A stretch of 64,000 bases of DNA from DATCJA01 sp963814955 (GCA_963814955.1 CAWFEX010000013.1:62001-126000), one strand, 5' to 3'; positions 46,105 through 56,765 are shown, numbered from the stretch's first letter. A program made the numbers and translations. The notes: generated by a model not told the origin, from the letters alone.

Positions 46105-48486
46105 CGCCGCCGCGTTCCGCATCTGGAACGGCGCGCTCTTCACCACACCCAGCACAATCGATGAAAACCGGTAGTCCTGACCGCGTGCGCCGCGCGCGAT
46201 CGCCCTCACCGCAGGAGCGTCGTAGTACTCGAGACCGCGCCCCAGCGCGTACGTGAGCAGCTTTTCGGTGACCGTGGTCACAAACAGTTCCGGACGGCTC
46301 AGGATCGCCTTGCGCAGGCCGGCCACGCCTTCGAACGACGTGCCGCCTGGCAGGCCCCCTGACGCGTCGACCGGCGAGCCTGCTTCCGTGCGCGTCCGCC
46401 AGCGGCCGATGGCGTCGAAGTTCTCCATCGACAGGCCCGCCGGATCCATCAGCTGATGGCAGCCCGAACACGCCGGATTCGAACGATGCTGCGTCATCCG
46501 CTCGCGCATCGAGAGCACCTTGCCGACCGGCGGCGTGCTGAGCGGCGGCACGTTCGCGGGCGGTGGCGGCGGCGGCGTGCCGAGGATGTTCTCGAGCACC
46601 CACTTGCCGCGAAGCACCGGCGAGGTGCGGTTGGCGTACGACGTGACCGTCAGTACGCTGCCGTGGCCGAGGAGGCCCGCGCGCACGCTGTCCTCGCTGA
46701 GCGAGACGCGGCGGAACCGGCTGCCGTAGACGTTCGGAATGCCGTAATGGCGCGCGAGTCGCTCGTTGACGAACGTGTACGGCGCGCGCAGCAGGTCGAG
46801 CACGTTGCGGTCCTCTTTGACGACGCTTTCAAAGAGCAGCTCGGTTTCGCGGCGGAAGGCCTGGCGGAGATTGTCGTCGAACTCCGGGAACGTGCGCGGA
46901 TCGGGGCTGACGGCGTCGAGGTTGCGCAGGTACAACCACTGTCCGGCGAAGTTCGTCACGAGGGCCGCCGCGCGCGGATCGGCCAGCATGCGCCGTACTT
47001 GCCGGTCCAGCACCTCAGGCCGACGAAGCGTCCCGTCGCGCCCCCGCGCCAGCAACTCCTCGTCCGGGATGCTGCTCCACAGGAAGAACGAGAGGCGCGA
47101 CGCGAGCTCCACGTCGCTCACGCGGTAAGGTGTATTCGGCGCGATGTTGCGGTCGCGCTCGATGCGAAAGAGGAACTCGGTGCTGGCCAGAATCGCCCGC
47201 AGCCCCATCTCGACGCCCCCCTCGAAGCCATCCGTTGCCCGCGCTTCGCGATAGAGCCCCAGCGGTACCTCGAGGTCGACGTCGGTAACCGTCCGCCGGT
47301 ACGCGCGGCGCGCCAAAGTAGACAGAATCGTCTTCGCGCACGCGGGCTCATCCGCCGCGCCTGCCGGACGGCAGACGAAGATGCGGCGGCGGCTCGGCGT
47401 GTCGCCGGCACCGCGCGTGTCGAAAGGTCCGGTAATTGAAACCGAACGTACCGCCGGCTGCACGCGCGGATGCCGGTCCATATTGAAGTGCGCCGGATAC
47501 GGCTGCCGCACCGTCTCGAGCAGGGCAAACGATTTCCGCGGGAACGTCGCGCCGACCTCATGCGGACCCGCGGGCACGGTCGCGCGTATTTTCAGGTCGC
47601 GATCGACCGCTTCGTCTGAGTAGTAGTCGCCGACCTTGTAGCGGTTGGGGACCACGGTGAAGAGCTCCAGCCGCCGGCCGTCGATGGTGAGCTCCAACTG
47701 GTGGGGCTCGTAGAGCCCCTCAACGTTCTCATTGCGATCGCGCGACAGGCGGATCTGGAACTCGTATGTGCCGTCGAGCGGAAACATGTACCGGACGGAC
47801 GTGCCGCCGCGAGTCCCAAGCGGGAGCCCGTTGACATGATCTTCCTGCGTCAGGTCCGGCGGCAACAGAACGATATGGGTGGCCGGCGCGGGGAGCGGAC
47901 TGCCGACCGCGAGGCGGCTTACTTTCTGGGCAGCCGCGAGATACCGCTCCAGCAGCGTCGGCGAGAGCTCCCCGACCGCGACGTTGTCGAACCCGTGGCT
48001 CGCGTCGTCTTTCGGCAGGAGCGACGAGACGTCGACGTCGATGCCGAGCAGATCGCGAATCGCGTTCTGATACTCGGCGCGATTCAGCCGGCGGAACGTC
48101 TCGGTGCGGCCTGGATTGGGCGCCGCGGCCGCGGCTCGATCGAGCCCGGTCTCCAGATGCGCGACTAACGCCTCGTACGTCGCCTCGTCGGGCCTGGGCG
48201 AGCCGGGCGGCGGCATCATGCGGACGCGCAGCTTCCGCACCACCTTTTCCCATGTCGCCGCGTGTTCGTCCACCCGATCGACGTCGAGCGGAGCGAGCGT
48301 CAACCCGGCGGTCTTGATCTGATCGTTATGACAAGTGAGACAGTATTGCTTGAGTGCTGCGCGCGGCGCGGAAGATGACGCGGCAAGGGTCGCGGCAGGC
48401 TGCTGCGGCGCGCCGGCCGTCAAGGCTCCGGCGGACGCCGACATGATGACCAAACCGCCTGCACACCAGAGGAGCCAGCGCTGCAT
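46099..48486 (-). CDS. DUF1592/1588/1585/1587 multi-domain cytochrome c protein
   Basis: A 795-residue product; GGGAGG lies about five bases before the ATG. After a signal peptide there is a heme site CLTCHNDQ, then DUF1587 (RLNRAEYQNAIRDLLGIDVD), a carbohydrate-binding-like DUF1595 region, DUF1592 (ELASRLSFFLWSSIPDEELL, PRAAALVTNFAGQWLYLRNL), DUF1588 (GLLGHGSVLTVTSYANRTSP, GKWVLENILGTPPPPPP, HRSNPACSGCHQLMDPAGLS with a second CxxCH) and DUF1585 (FVTTVTEKLLTYALGRGLEY). This is the classic planctomycete/acidobacterial c-type cytochrome; its reaction is not established. First gene of the operon with DUF1552 and ankyrin genes. Confidence 0.92.
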   Translation of the reverse strand: MQRWLLWCAGGLVIMSASAGALTAGAPQQPAATLAASSSAPRAALKQYCLTCHNDQIKTAGLTLAPLDVDRVDEHAATWEKVVRKLRVRMMPPPGSPRPDEATYEALVAHLETGLDRAAAAAPNPGRTETFRRLNRAEYQNAIRDLLGIDVDVSSLLPKDDASHGFDNVAVGELSPTLLERYLAAAQKVSRLAVGSPLPAPATHIVLLPPDLTQEDHVNGLPLGTRGGTSVRYMFPLDGTYEFQIRLSRDRNENVEGLYEPHQLELTIDGRRLELFTVVPNRYKVGDYYSDEAVDRDLKIRATVPAGPHEVGATFPRKSFALLETVRQPYPAHFNMDRHPRVQPAVRSVSITGPFDTRGAGDTPSRRRIFVCRPAGAADEPACAKTILSTLARRAYRRTVTDVDLEVPLGLYREARATDGFEGGVEMGLRAILASTEFLFRIERDRNIAPNTPYRVSDVELASRLSFFLWSSIPDEELLARGRDGTLRRPEVLDRQVRRMLADPRAAALVTNFAGQWLYLRNLDAVSPDPRTFPEFDDNLRQAFRRETELLFESVVKEDRNVLDLLRAPYTFVNERLARHYGIPNVYGSRFRRVSLSEDSVRAGLLGHGSVLTVTSYANRTSPVLRGKWVLENILGTPPPPPPANVPPLSTPPVGKVLSMRERMTQHRSNPACSGCHQLMDPAGLSMENFDAIGRWRTRTEAGSPVDASGGLPGGTSFEGVAGLRKAILSRPELFVTTVTEKLLTYALGRGLEYYDAPAVRAIARGARGQDYRFSSIVLGVVKSAPFQMRNAAAN

Positions 48487-48504
48487 AGCCCTCCCGTCGC
48501 GATC

Positions 48505-48543
48505 CTTCGACTCCGCTCAGGATCGCCCTGAGCAAAGTCGAAG
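48505..48543. repeat. Interspersed palindrome CTTCGACT...AGTCGAAG
   Basis: CTTCGACT (48505-48512) and AGTCGAAG (48536-48543) enclose an inner pair GCTCAGG (48515-48521) and CCTGAGC (48527-48533). This dyad between divergent genes is a common interspersed palindrome in many soil bacteria. A degraded half copy occurs near 6719-6740. Confidence 0.6.
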
Positions 48544-48620
48544 CGCGACGCGCCTAGGATAGACCAAATCGGGCCAGCCTGTTACTGCGGTCTACGGTCT
48601 ACGCTAGTATTGACGTTCCA

Positions 48621-50912
48621 TTGCGCATACGGCCGCGTGTTGCATTAGTGATTCTGCTGGGTATCTCCGTTTCGGCGGCCTCGGCGCAGCAGCTCACACC
48701 CTCCAGTCAGCCGCCGACAGCGGCCGCGGGCCAGCAAAACGGCCAGGGTAATCAGGGGTCGCCCGACAACGGCGACCGCCGCCGGATACGGGCATTCCGA
48801 CTCAACGATGGCGAGTCGCTCATGCTTGACGGGCGGCTGGACGAGCCGGTCTGGGCGCGCGCCGAACCTGCGGGCGACTTCGTCCAGATCGATCCCGACA
48901 ATGGCCAACCGGCTACAGAGCGGACCGAGGTGCGCATCGCCTTTGACGCCGACGCGCTGTACATCGGCGTCACCTGCTATGACTCCGATCCCGACGGCTG
49001 GATCGCGTATCAACGTCGACGGGACGAGGGATTGCCCTCCGACGACAAAATCCAGCTGACGATCGACACATTTCTGGATGCCCGTACGGGCTACTTCTTC
49101 GAGATGAATCCCCTCGGCTCGATGGCGGATGCATTGATCGACAAGAACGGCGAGAACCGGGCGTGGGACGGTATCTGGAACGCACGCGCGCAGCGCAGCG
49201 ACATCGGCTGGACGCTCGAAATCGAGCTCCCTTTCCGGACGTTCAACTTCAACCCGGGCAGCGACGCCTGGGGCATCAACTTCCAGCGCACCGTCCAGCG
49301 GAAGAATGAATCGAGCATCTGGAGCGGCTGGGCGCGCAATCAGGGGTTGCGGCGGATGACAAACGCCGGCATGGTCACGGGCATCCTGGACGTCACTCAG
49401 GGCCACGGGCTGGACATCAAGCCGTACGGCTTGTACACCTCGGAGGCATCTCCCGGCCGCGGCAGTCCTCGCATGAAGGGCGAGGGGAGCGCCGGCTTCG
49501 ACCTCTTCTACAACCCGACCCCGCTGCTGCGCGCCAACTTCACGGTCAACACCGACTTTGCGCAGACTGAAGTCGATCAGCGGCAGGTCAACCTCACCCG
49601 GTATTCGCTGTTCTTCCCCGAGCAGCGCGACTTCTTCCTCGACGGTGCGACGTTCCTCGATTTCGCCAGCAACAATCTCCGCAACAACGACGACCGCGGC
49701 GGCAGTACCGACGACCAGGTCATCCCTTTCTTCAGCCGGCGCATCGGCCTGAGTACCAACGCGACGCCGCAGCGGATCGGCTACGGCACAAAAGTCACCG
49801 GGCAGGTGGGCGCGCAGGACGTGGGCCTGCTCCACGTGCGGACTGGCGAAGACGAGGGGTTCGCAGGTGAAGACTTCACGGTCGGCCGCATCAAGCGCCG
49901 CATGATGGCGCAGTCGTACATCGGGGCTCTGTACACCCGCCGAGATCCGACCGGGGCCGGTGCCGAGGCGCGACACACCGCGGGACTCGATCTCTCCCTG
50001 GCCACATCGACATTTCGCGGCGACCAGAACCTCGAGTTCAAGGCGTGGCTTCTGCACGCGACGCGGCCCGACGCGTCGAGCGGCAATTCAGCCTTCGGTG
50101 CCACCCTCGAGTATCCGAACGATCGCTGGAACTTTCGTTTCGATACGACCGAGGTTCAGGCGAACTTCGACCCGGCGGTCGGGTTCCTGCGGCGCCAGAA
50201 CTACCGGCGGTATGCGCCCTGGCTTCGGTTCCGGCCGCGGCCGCGTAATAGCCCGCATATCCGACAGTTCTGGTTCGACGGCACCGTCGACGTGATGACG
50301 GATCTTCACAACGGGCTACTGAACCGCGACCTGGAATTCACGCTGTTCGGTGTGCAGCTTCAGTCCGGTGACTTCGTCGCCTTCACCGCGACCAACCGCC
50401 GCGAGCGGCTCGACGCGCCGTTTGCGATCAGCCCCGTGATCACACTGCCGCTCGGGTCGGAGTACGACTATTCGCGGTTCCGCATCAATGGACGGACGGC
50501 GGAGCGGCGCATGCTGTCGATCAACGGCCGGTTCGAGACCGGCCAGTTCTATTCCGGCACCCGCACTCAGCGGCAGATGAACCTGAACGTCCGTCTGCGG
50601 CCAGGTCACATGGTGTACCTGTCAGGCGAATGGAACAGCGTGAGGCTGGCCGAGGGAACGTTCTCGACGCGTCTGTACCGCCTCGTCGGCGAAACGCAGC
50701 TCAACCCCTTCATCGCGCTCGTCAACGACGTGCAGTACGACTCGCAGAGCGCGGCGCTCGGCTGGCAATCCCGCTTCCGTTGGATCCTGACGCCCGGCAA
50801 CGATCTGTATTTCGTCTACACGCACAACTGGCTGGACGACCCGCTCCTCAATCGGTTCGCAACTCTCGACAAGCGGGCCGCGTCGAAGATCCTTTATACC
50901 TACCGGTTCTGA
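48621..50912 (+). CDS. DUF5916 protein with N-terminal CBM9-like domain
   Basis: About 763 residues. The frame starts at TTG 48621 without a clear ribosome site; a GTG at 48648 could also serve and keeps the signal segment (VILLGISVSAASAQQ). After a Gln/Gly-rich linker comes a CBM9-like sandwich (LDGRLDEPVWARAEPAGDFV, TEVRIAFDADALYIGVTCYD, WTLEIELPFRTFNF), then a DUF5916 beta-barrel-like part (NFTVNTDFAQTEVDQRQVNL, LFFPEQRDFFLDGATFLDFA) ending in an aromatic residue (ILYTYRF), as outer membrane proteins do. The pair of domains suggests sugar binding at the outer membrane; no enzymatic role is known. Confidence 0.88.
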   Translation: MRIRPRVALVILLGISVSAASAQQLTPSSQPPTAAAGQQNGQGNQGSPDNGDRRRIRAFRLNDGESLMLDGRLDEPVWARAEPAGDFVQIDPDNGQPATERTEVRIAFDADALYIGVTCYDSDPDGWIAYQRRRDEGLPSDDKIQLTIDTFLDARTGYFFEMNPLGSMADALIDKNGENRAWDGIWNARAQRSDIGWTLEIELPFRTFNFNPGSDAWGINFQRTVQRKNESSIWSGWARNQGLRRMTNAGMVTGILDVTQGHGLDIKPYGLYTSEASPGRGSPRMKGEGSAGFDLFYNPTPLLRANFTVNTDFAQTEVDQRQVNLTRYSLFFPEQRDFFLDGATFLDFASNNLRNNDDRGGSTDDQVIPFFSRRIGLSTNATPQRIGYGTKVTGQVGAQDVGLLHVRTGEDEGFAGEDFTVGRIKRRMMAQSYIGALYTRRDPTGAGAEARHTAGLDLSLATSTFRGDQNLEFKAWLLHATRPDASSGNSAFGATLEYPNDRWNFRFDTTEVQANFDPAVGFLRRQNYRRYAPWLRFRPRPRNSPHIRQFWFDGTVDVMTDLHNGLLNRDLEFTLFGVQLQSGDFVAFTATNRRERLDAPFAISPVITLPLGSEYDYSRFRINGRTAERRMLSINGRFETGQFYSGTRTQRQMNLNVRLRPGHMVYLSGEWNSVRLAEGTFSTRLYRLVGETQLNPFIALVNDVQYDSQSAALGWQSRFRWILTPGNDLYFVYTHNWLDDPLLNRFATLDKRAASKILYTYRF

Positions 50913-50997
50913 GGGTCGTCGACGTGCCTGTGCAACTTCGTGGCGGCCCAACGCGGCGGTCGCGCAGGTGGGTCTGCAGTTCGATTTCCAAGGACTG

Positions 50998-51705
50998 TCA
51001 GTCTTTCGGGTTCGTGGCAAAGACGGTCAGCTCGATGGTGAACCCACGGTCATCCATCTCGAGCGCCGATCGCACGGCGTGCGCGATCTCCTCGCCCCGC
51101 AGCTTCGTCGGGTTCTCCCTGTTCTGCTGGAGGCCGGCCGTCGCGTAGAAGTCGGTGAGCACTTCGCTGGGATTGACGAGAATGACGCGAACGTTGTATT
51201 GCCGCAGCTCCGCGCGCCAGCACTCTGTCATCCCACGGAGGGCGAATTTGCTGCCGTAGTAGGCGGTGCCCTTTGCCGCGCCTCGAACGGCCGCAGTCGA
51301 ACCGATGTTGATGATGTTGCCGCTCTTCCGCTCGATGAAATGCTTTGCCGCTTCACGCGCCATCAGCATGGCGCCCGTGACATTGGTCGCGAACACGTCT
51401 TCAAAGCTGCCAAGGTCCATCTCGACGAGTGGCTTGATGACTCCGAAGCCGGCGTTGTTCACCAGAATGTCGAGATGATCGAATGTCTGGAACAATTGCT
51501 TATAGCTCCGAAGGACATCCGCCTCCTTTGTCACGTCCGCATGGATCGGTTGAGCGCCGATCGCCTTGCCGGCGGCGGCCAGCCGCTTTTCGTCGCGGCC
51601 CGTTATTGCCACCTTCGCGCCGGCCTCGGTCAATGTCTTCGCAATCGCGAAACCGATCCCGCTCGATCCTCCCGTGACTATCGCCGTGGCGTCCTTCAGA
51701 TTCAT
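50998..51705 (-). CDS. Short-chain dehydrogenase/reductase
   Basis: A 235-residue classical SDR: cofactor motif TGGSSGIG, NNAG, active-site Ser in INIGSTAA and YxxxK in YYGSK. The Arg in TGRDEKR after strand 2 favours NADP(H). It lacks a signal and is cytoplasmic. The gap to the upstream acyl-CoA ligase gene is three bases, so both are one operon; a fatty-acyl or aldehyde substrate is a reasonable guess from that context only. Confidence 0.88.
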   Translation of the reverse strand: MNLKDATAIVTGGSSGIGFAIAKTLTEAGAKVAITGRDEKRLAAAGKAIGAQPIHADVTKEADVLRSYKQLFQTFDHLDILVNNAGFGVIKPLVEMDLGSFEDVFATNVTGAMLMAREAAKHFIERKSGNIINIGSTAAVRGAAKGTAYYGSKFALRGMTECWRAELRQYNVRVILVNPSEVLTDFYATAGLQQNRENPTKLRGEEIAHAVRSALEMDDRGFTIELTVFATNPKD

Positions 51706-51708
51706 CGT

Positions 51709-53428
51709 TCAGTCCTCGGATAATCGTACGTTGGCAGCCGACAGGTCTTCTGCGAAGAATTCGTGCGTGCCGCGTTCTCCCGCGGCGCGCCGGTCGGCCT
51801 CGAGCTGCCGCAGCTCGATGCGTCGGATCTTTCCTGAGATAGTTTTTGGCAGCGGTGCGAACTCGATCCGCCGAATCCGCTTGTATGGCGCAAGCCTGCT
51901 GCGGCAATACGCAAGAATCTCCGATGCAAGCTCGCGCGACGGGGTGAAGCCTGCCGCGAGCGTCACGAATGCCTTCGGCACAGCGTGCCGCAGCGGATCA
52001 GGGCTCGGCACAACGGCGGCCTCGGCAACTGCCGGATACTCGATCAGGACGCTCTCGAGCTCGAACGGGCTCAGCCTGTAATCCGACGCTTTGAAGACAT
52101 CGTCGGCGCGGCCGACAAACGTGAAGTAGCCCTCGTCATCGCGCGACGCGATGTCGCCGGTGTGGTAATAGCCATCACGCATCGCATCCGAAGTCCTCGC
52201 GTCGTCATCCACGTATCCGTCGGTGAGGCCGAGCGGCCGATCGTCGAGGCGCAGACAGATTTCGCCCTCCTTCGGCGACACCCGTCCTTCGGGATCGACG
52301 AGCACAACGTTGTAGCCGGGAAGTGGCCGACCCATCGAGCCGGCCTTCACCGGCTGCCCGGGCGAGTTGCCGATCTGGGCGGTGGTCTCGGTCTGGCCGT
52401 AGCCGTCCCGGATCGTCAAGCCCCATGCGTTCTGCACCTGCGCGATCACTTCCGGATTGAGCGGCTCGCCGGCGGACAGCGCTTCACGCAGCGCGACGCG
52501 ATAGTCGCCCAGCGGCTCCTGGATCAGCATTCGCCAGACAGTTGGTGGTGCACACAGGGTGGTGATCCGGTGCTGCACCAGCGCGCTGAGAACGGCCTTG
52601 GCGTTGAAGCGCGCGTAATTCAGGATGAAGATGGTTGCCTCGGCATTCCACGGCGCGAAGAACGAGCTCCACGCGTGCTTGGCCCACCCGGGCGAGCTGA
52701 TGTTCCAGTGACGGTCGCCGGTCTGCAAGCCTAACCAGTACAACGTCGAGAGGTGGCCAACGGGATAGCTTTGATGCGTGTGCACCACGAGCTTTGGGTT
52801 CGCGGTCGTTCCAGACGTGAAGTACAGAAGCATGGGATCGCTGGCACGTGTGACGTCGTTCGCGGTGAATGCCGGCGCTGGCGTCCCGTGCCGAATCGTA
52901 TCGATGCCATCCTGCCGGTGCGTCCCCGACCGCAATTCTTGTGAACGTGCCGGTCACTCCGGCGAACTTCGACACATTGACGGCGCTCGTGACGACGAAA
53001 CGGACACGTCCGCGGTCGACGCGATCCTGAAGGTCAGCGGTCGTCAGTAGCGTCGTAGCGGGTGTTACGACGAGGCCAAGCTTGATGGCGGCGAGCAGCG
53101 TCTCCCAGAGCGCCACTTCGTTGCCGAGCATCAGCATCAGGCAGTCGCCCCTTCGTGCGCCGAGTTGGCGCAGGAAGTTTGCGATACGGTTCGATGCGGC
53201 CGAGAGTTCCGCGAAGGAGCGGATCGTCTCCGTTCCATCCTCTTCGACAATGTGCAGCGCGGGACGATCGTTGCCGCTGGCGACGGCATCGAAGTAGTCG
53301 AGTGCCCAGTTGAAATGCTCCTGAGCCGGCCATTCGAACGCGCCGACTGCTGTGTCGTAGTCGGTCCGGTGCTTCAGAATGAAATCGCGGCTGGCGAGGA
53401 ACCTGGCCGCGGGCCCGCGTGTAGTCAT
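51709..53428 (-). CDS. Acyl-CoA synthetase / AMP-binding enzyme (one frameshift)
   Basis: Starts at ATG 53428 (or GTG 53431). Domains are complete once joined: N-terminal NWALDYFDAVASGNDRPALH, the P-loop LLYFTSGTTANPKLVVHTH, DGYGQTETTAQIGNSPGQP, YYHTGDIASRDDEGYFTFVG, and the C-terminal Lys region LPKTISGKIRRIE. The pattern is closest to medium-chain (ACSM-like) acyl-CoA synthetases. The frame changes near 52920, between GTFTRIAVG and the GTPAPAFTANDVTRASDPML segment; ~572 residues if joined. It would activate a carboxylic acid to its CoA ester. Confidence 0.82.
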
Positions 53429-53625
53429 CACGCACCTATAAGAACAAGTCCCTCAGTCGGCAACGACCTCGATAGACGACCCACCAGGCTCCTCCCTGAA
53501 ACGGATTGTACGTCCAGCATCCCACAGACCAGGAACCCACGCCAAAGAGAGATTTGCGATTTCGATCCCGAAGAAATTTCGAGCCAACAGCGGAGTATCC
53601 GTTAGAATCCGCGTTCACGCTCCCA

Positions 53626-55198
53626 ATGACCCTGGGCCCCGGAACCCGTCTCGGGCCGTACGAAATCGTGGCGCTCATCGGCGCCGGCGGCATGGGCGAG
53701 GTCTATCGTGCTCGCGACATGCGCCTCGGCCGGAACGTGGCTATCAAAGTCCTCGCCGCGCAGGTTGCCGCCGACCCCGACGTTCGCGCCCGCTTCGACC
53801 GGGAAGCGCGGGTGATCTCGTCGCTGGACCATTCGAACATCTGCCGGCTTTACGACATCGGGCGAGACACATCGCGGGACGGCGAGCCGATCGATTACAT
53901 CGTTCTCGAGTACCTGGAAGGCGAAACCCTCGGTGCACGTTTGGCGCGGGGGCCAGTGCCGATTGAGCAAGCGCTGCGCTACGGCATTCAAATCTGCGAT
54001 GCCCTCGACGCCGCCCATCGCCGGGGACTAACCCATCGCGACCTGAAGCCTGGCAACGTCATGCTCACGCCTGGCGGTCTCAAGCTGCTCGATTTCGGGC
54101 TGGCCAAATCCCACAGCGAGGTTGTGTCAGCTGTGCCTGCTACGGTGGGCGAGCCTCCCGCGAGCGCTGCCGCCACGCGGCTGACGCCCGCGCCGACGAC
54201 GAAGGGCACGATCCTCGGTACCGATTCAGTACATGGCGCCCGAACAGATAGAAGGACGGGAAGCGGACGCGCGAACCGATCTTTGGGCCTTCGGCTGCGT
54301 TCTGTATGAAATGGTGAGCGGCCGACATGCATTCGATGGAGCGACGTCGGCGTCGCTGATCGCGGCAATCCTGGAGCGCGAACCCAGCCCCATCCCTCAG
54401 AGCGAACCTTTTCCAGGCCGGCTGTGGGACATCATTCGAACCTGTATCGAAAAAGACCCGGATAATCGATGGCAGTCGGCGCGCGACCTGGCCCGCGAGC
54501 TGCGCTGGTGCTCGACCGAATCAGCATCCGTCGCCCGCCATGTCGGCCCGCGTTCCCCGAGACCCATCACGCGCCGAGCGTGGTTTGCCGCGGCCGGCGG
54601 TCTGCTTGTCGCCGGTGCCGCGGTTCCGATCGTGCGACGGTATACGGCATTCGGAGCCGGCGGCCCCCCGGTCATCGTGTTGATGGACTCCACGCATCCC
54701 GAACGGGTGTACGACGCCGAGACGCGAAAGGCCGGGGGAACCAATGCCGACGACCTGACCGACGTGCTGCGCGATCTACCAGTGCGGCTCGTGAAGGAAA
54801 ACACGAATGCGACGTGGCATCGTGAATACGAAGTGCTGCAGGAACAGCCGGCGCTCATCGTCGCGCACCGTTCGTGTTTTTACGACGCTACGATTCTGGG
54901 TGAAGCGAGCCGGGAGGCGGCCTTCGTCAACCTGTCTTGGGACAAGTTCGAATTGTTCGTCGGATTCGTCGCACAGGCCAATCCTCAAACATTGATACTG
55001 GCGTACTCCAGGGCATCGTGGAGCGACGAGAACGCGCGGCGCCAGTGGCTTACCTCGATGGAGCAGCGCTTTCCGCCATTGAAGGGTCGCATCCATGCCA
55101 TGGTTGTGCCCCTCGATCGTGCGACATTTCGAAACGCGCAGACCGGTGCCGAGATACGGAAGCGCGTCGTGGACCTGCTCAAGCTGGAGACGGCCTGA
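53626..55198 (+). CDS. Membrane Ser/Thr protein kinase with unrecognised C-terminal domain (one frameshift)
   Basis: Starts at ATG 53626 (MTLGPGTRLGPYEIV). Kinase motifs: GAGGMGEVYRARD (P-loop), VAIKVLAAQ (Lys), HRDLKPGNVM (catalytic loop), DFGLAKS and, after a one-base insertion near 54225, YMAPEQIEGREADARTDLWA. A twin-arginine-like basic stretch and one helix follow (ITRRAWFAAAGGLLVAGAAV), then ~190 residues outside: PPVIVLMDSTHPERVYDAET, LPVRLVKENTNATWHREYEV, ALIVAHRSCFYDATILGEAS and SRASWSDENARRQWLTSMEQ. This outer domain is not the propeller or PASTA type usual in such kinases. It lies 183 bp upstream of the nitrile hydratase genes on the same strand. Confidence 0.85.
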
Positions 55199-55381
55199 CG
55201 TAGCCGTTCTTCCGTCTGCTTCGGTGCGCCTCGTAACGAGGACGACTTGCAGAACGTCCTCCGAGGGCAACTTGTTATACTTTGCCCCGTTCGCGGCCCT
55301 CAACTCAGGCACTCAGCTCGGACAACGAGACGTAAAAATGCCAGCCAGACACGTCGGACGCCGGTGAGCGAGGAGCATCCA

Positions 55382-56095
55382 ATGGACGGCACTCGACGCA
55401 GTTTCTTGAAAGCCGCTGTGACGGCCACGGGGGCAGCCGCGACTCCAGTCCTGGCTCAGGCGCAGGGCATCGGTCAAGCCCACGGTCACGCGCACCAGAC
55501 GATCCCTTCTGACCTCACACTGCGAGTCAAGTCGCTTGAATCGCTTCTGGTGGAGAAGGGCCTGGTCGATCGTGCGGCCCTGGATGCTGTTGTAGATATG
55601 TACGAGAACAAGGTTGGACCGCGGAACGGCGCCCGCGTGGTGGCAAAAGCGTGGGTCGATCCTGCCTACAAGCAGCGACTGCTGGCAGATCCGGACAGCG
55701 CGATCGCAGAGTTGGGGTACGGCGGCCAGCAGGGTGAGCACATGGTGGTCGTCGAGAACACGCCTGCAGTGCACAACGTGATCGTATGTACGCTGTGTTC
55801 CTGTTACCCGTGGCCGGTGCTTGGTTTGCCGCCAGTCTGGTACAAGTCCGCGCCCTATCGCTCGCGCGCGGTGATCGACCCGCGCGGCGTGCTGCGCGAA
55901 TTCGGATTGGAGCTTCCCGACGACGTCGAAGTGAGAGTGTGGGACAGCACCGCAGAATTGCGGTATCTGGTTTTGCCGGAGCGTCCCGCGGGCACGGAGG
56001 GCTTGACCGAAAGCGCTCTCGCGGCGCTGGTGACGCGTGATGCCATGGTCGGCGTCGCGAAGGTTCTCCCGCCAGCGGAAGGAGCGAAGGCATGA
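55382..56095 (+). CDS. nthA: Cobalt-type nitrile hydratase alpha subunit with Tat signal
   Basis: A 237-residue product; AGGAG lies six bases before ATG 55382. The metal site is V-CTLCSC-YPW (Cys136, Cys139, Ser140, Cys141); Thr after the first Cys marks the cobalt type. The body matches the family (SDLTLRVKSLESLLVEKGLV, PRNGARVVAKAWVDPAYKQR, VCTLCSCYPWPVLGLPPVWY, DPRGVLREFGLELPDDVEVR). The usual family start (around HGHAH...SDL) is preceded by about 30 extra residues, MDGTRRSFLKAAVTATGAAA and on, a textbook twin-arginine signal with RRSFLK. Nitrile hydratase converts nitriles to amides and is normally cytoplasmic. The stop overlaps the beta-subunit start (ATGA, 56092). Confidence 0.9.
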   Translation: MDGTRRSFLKAAVTATGAAATPVLAQAQGIGQAHGHAHQTIPSDLTLRVKSLESLLVEKGLVDRAALDAVVDMYENKVGPRNGARVVAKAWVDPAYKQRLLADPDSAIAELGYGGQQGEHMVVVENTPAVHNVIVCTLCSCYPWPVLGLPPVWYKSAPYRSRAVIDPRGVLREFGLELPDDVEVRVWDSTAELRYLVLPERPAGTEGLTESALAALVTRDAMVGVAKVLPPAEGAKA

Positions 56096-56752
56096 ACGGC
56101 GCCCACGACATGGGCGGGATGCAGACCTTCGGTCCGATTCGGCCCGAGAAGAACGAGCCGGTGTTTCACGCGCGCTGGGAGGGCCGCATCCACGCCATCT
56201 GGTCCGCGATTGGATCCTGGCGCAAGTGGAACACTGATGCCGGCCGTCAGATGCGGGAATCGTTTCCCGCGCCCGAATATCTGGCGCTCGGTTACTTCCA
56301 GCTCCGCTACGCGCAGGTGGTTGAATTGCTCGTCGCTGCGGGCATGATCACCCGTGCCGAGCTCGAAAGTGGCAAGCCGGCGAAAGGGACGCAGAAAGCG
56401 GTACCGCCGCTGACCGCCGATAAGGTTCCCGCCTGGTTCGCGAATGGGAACCCCAAGAAACGCGCCGTTGAGGTCCCACCGCAGTTCCGGGTTGGCCAGC
56501 AGGTGCGCGCCCGCAACATCAATCCTGCAGACCCACACGCGCCTCCCGCGCTATGCGCGCGGCAAGGTCGGCGTCGTCGAGATCGACCATGGCGTATTCG
56601 TGTTCCCTGACAGTAACGCCCAGGGCCTGGGTGAGAAGCCGCAGCACGTGTACTCGGTTCGTTTCACCGCGCGCGAACTCTGGGGTGAGCAGGCGAAACC
56701 GAAGGACACCGTCGTTGTGAACATGTGGGACGACTATCTCGAGGCGGTGTAG
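56092..56752 (+). CDS. nthB: Nitrile hydratase beta subunit (one frameshift)
   Basis: Starts at the ATG overlapping the alpha stop. N-terminus MNGAHDMGGMQTFGPIRPEK is the family's typical opening, so no signal peptide is present. Then RESFPAPEYLALGYFQLRYA and, after a one-base extra near 56528, QTHTRLPRYARGKVGVVEID, HGVFVFPDSNAQGLGEKPQH and TVVVNMWDDYLEAV at the end, all hallmark beta-subunit segments. About 219 residues when joined. It pairs with alpha to form the active site, and if the alpha subunit is exported by Tat, beta could ride along as a folded complex. Confidence 0.88.
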
Positions 56753-56765
56753 TCGCTCAGCCTGA

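Noticed and set aside
48645..50057. 470-codon minus-strand frame opposite the DUF5916 gene
   Set aside because: No motifs; opposite strand is clearly coding.
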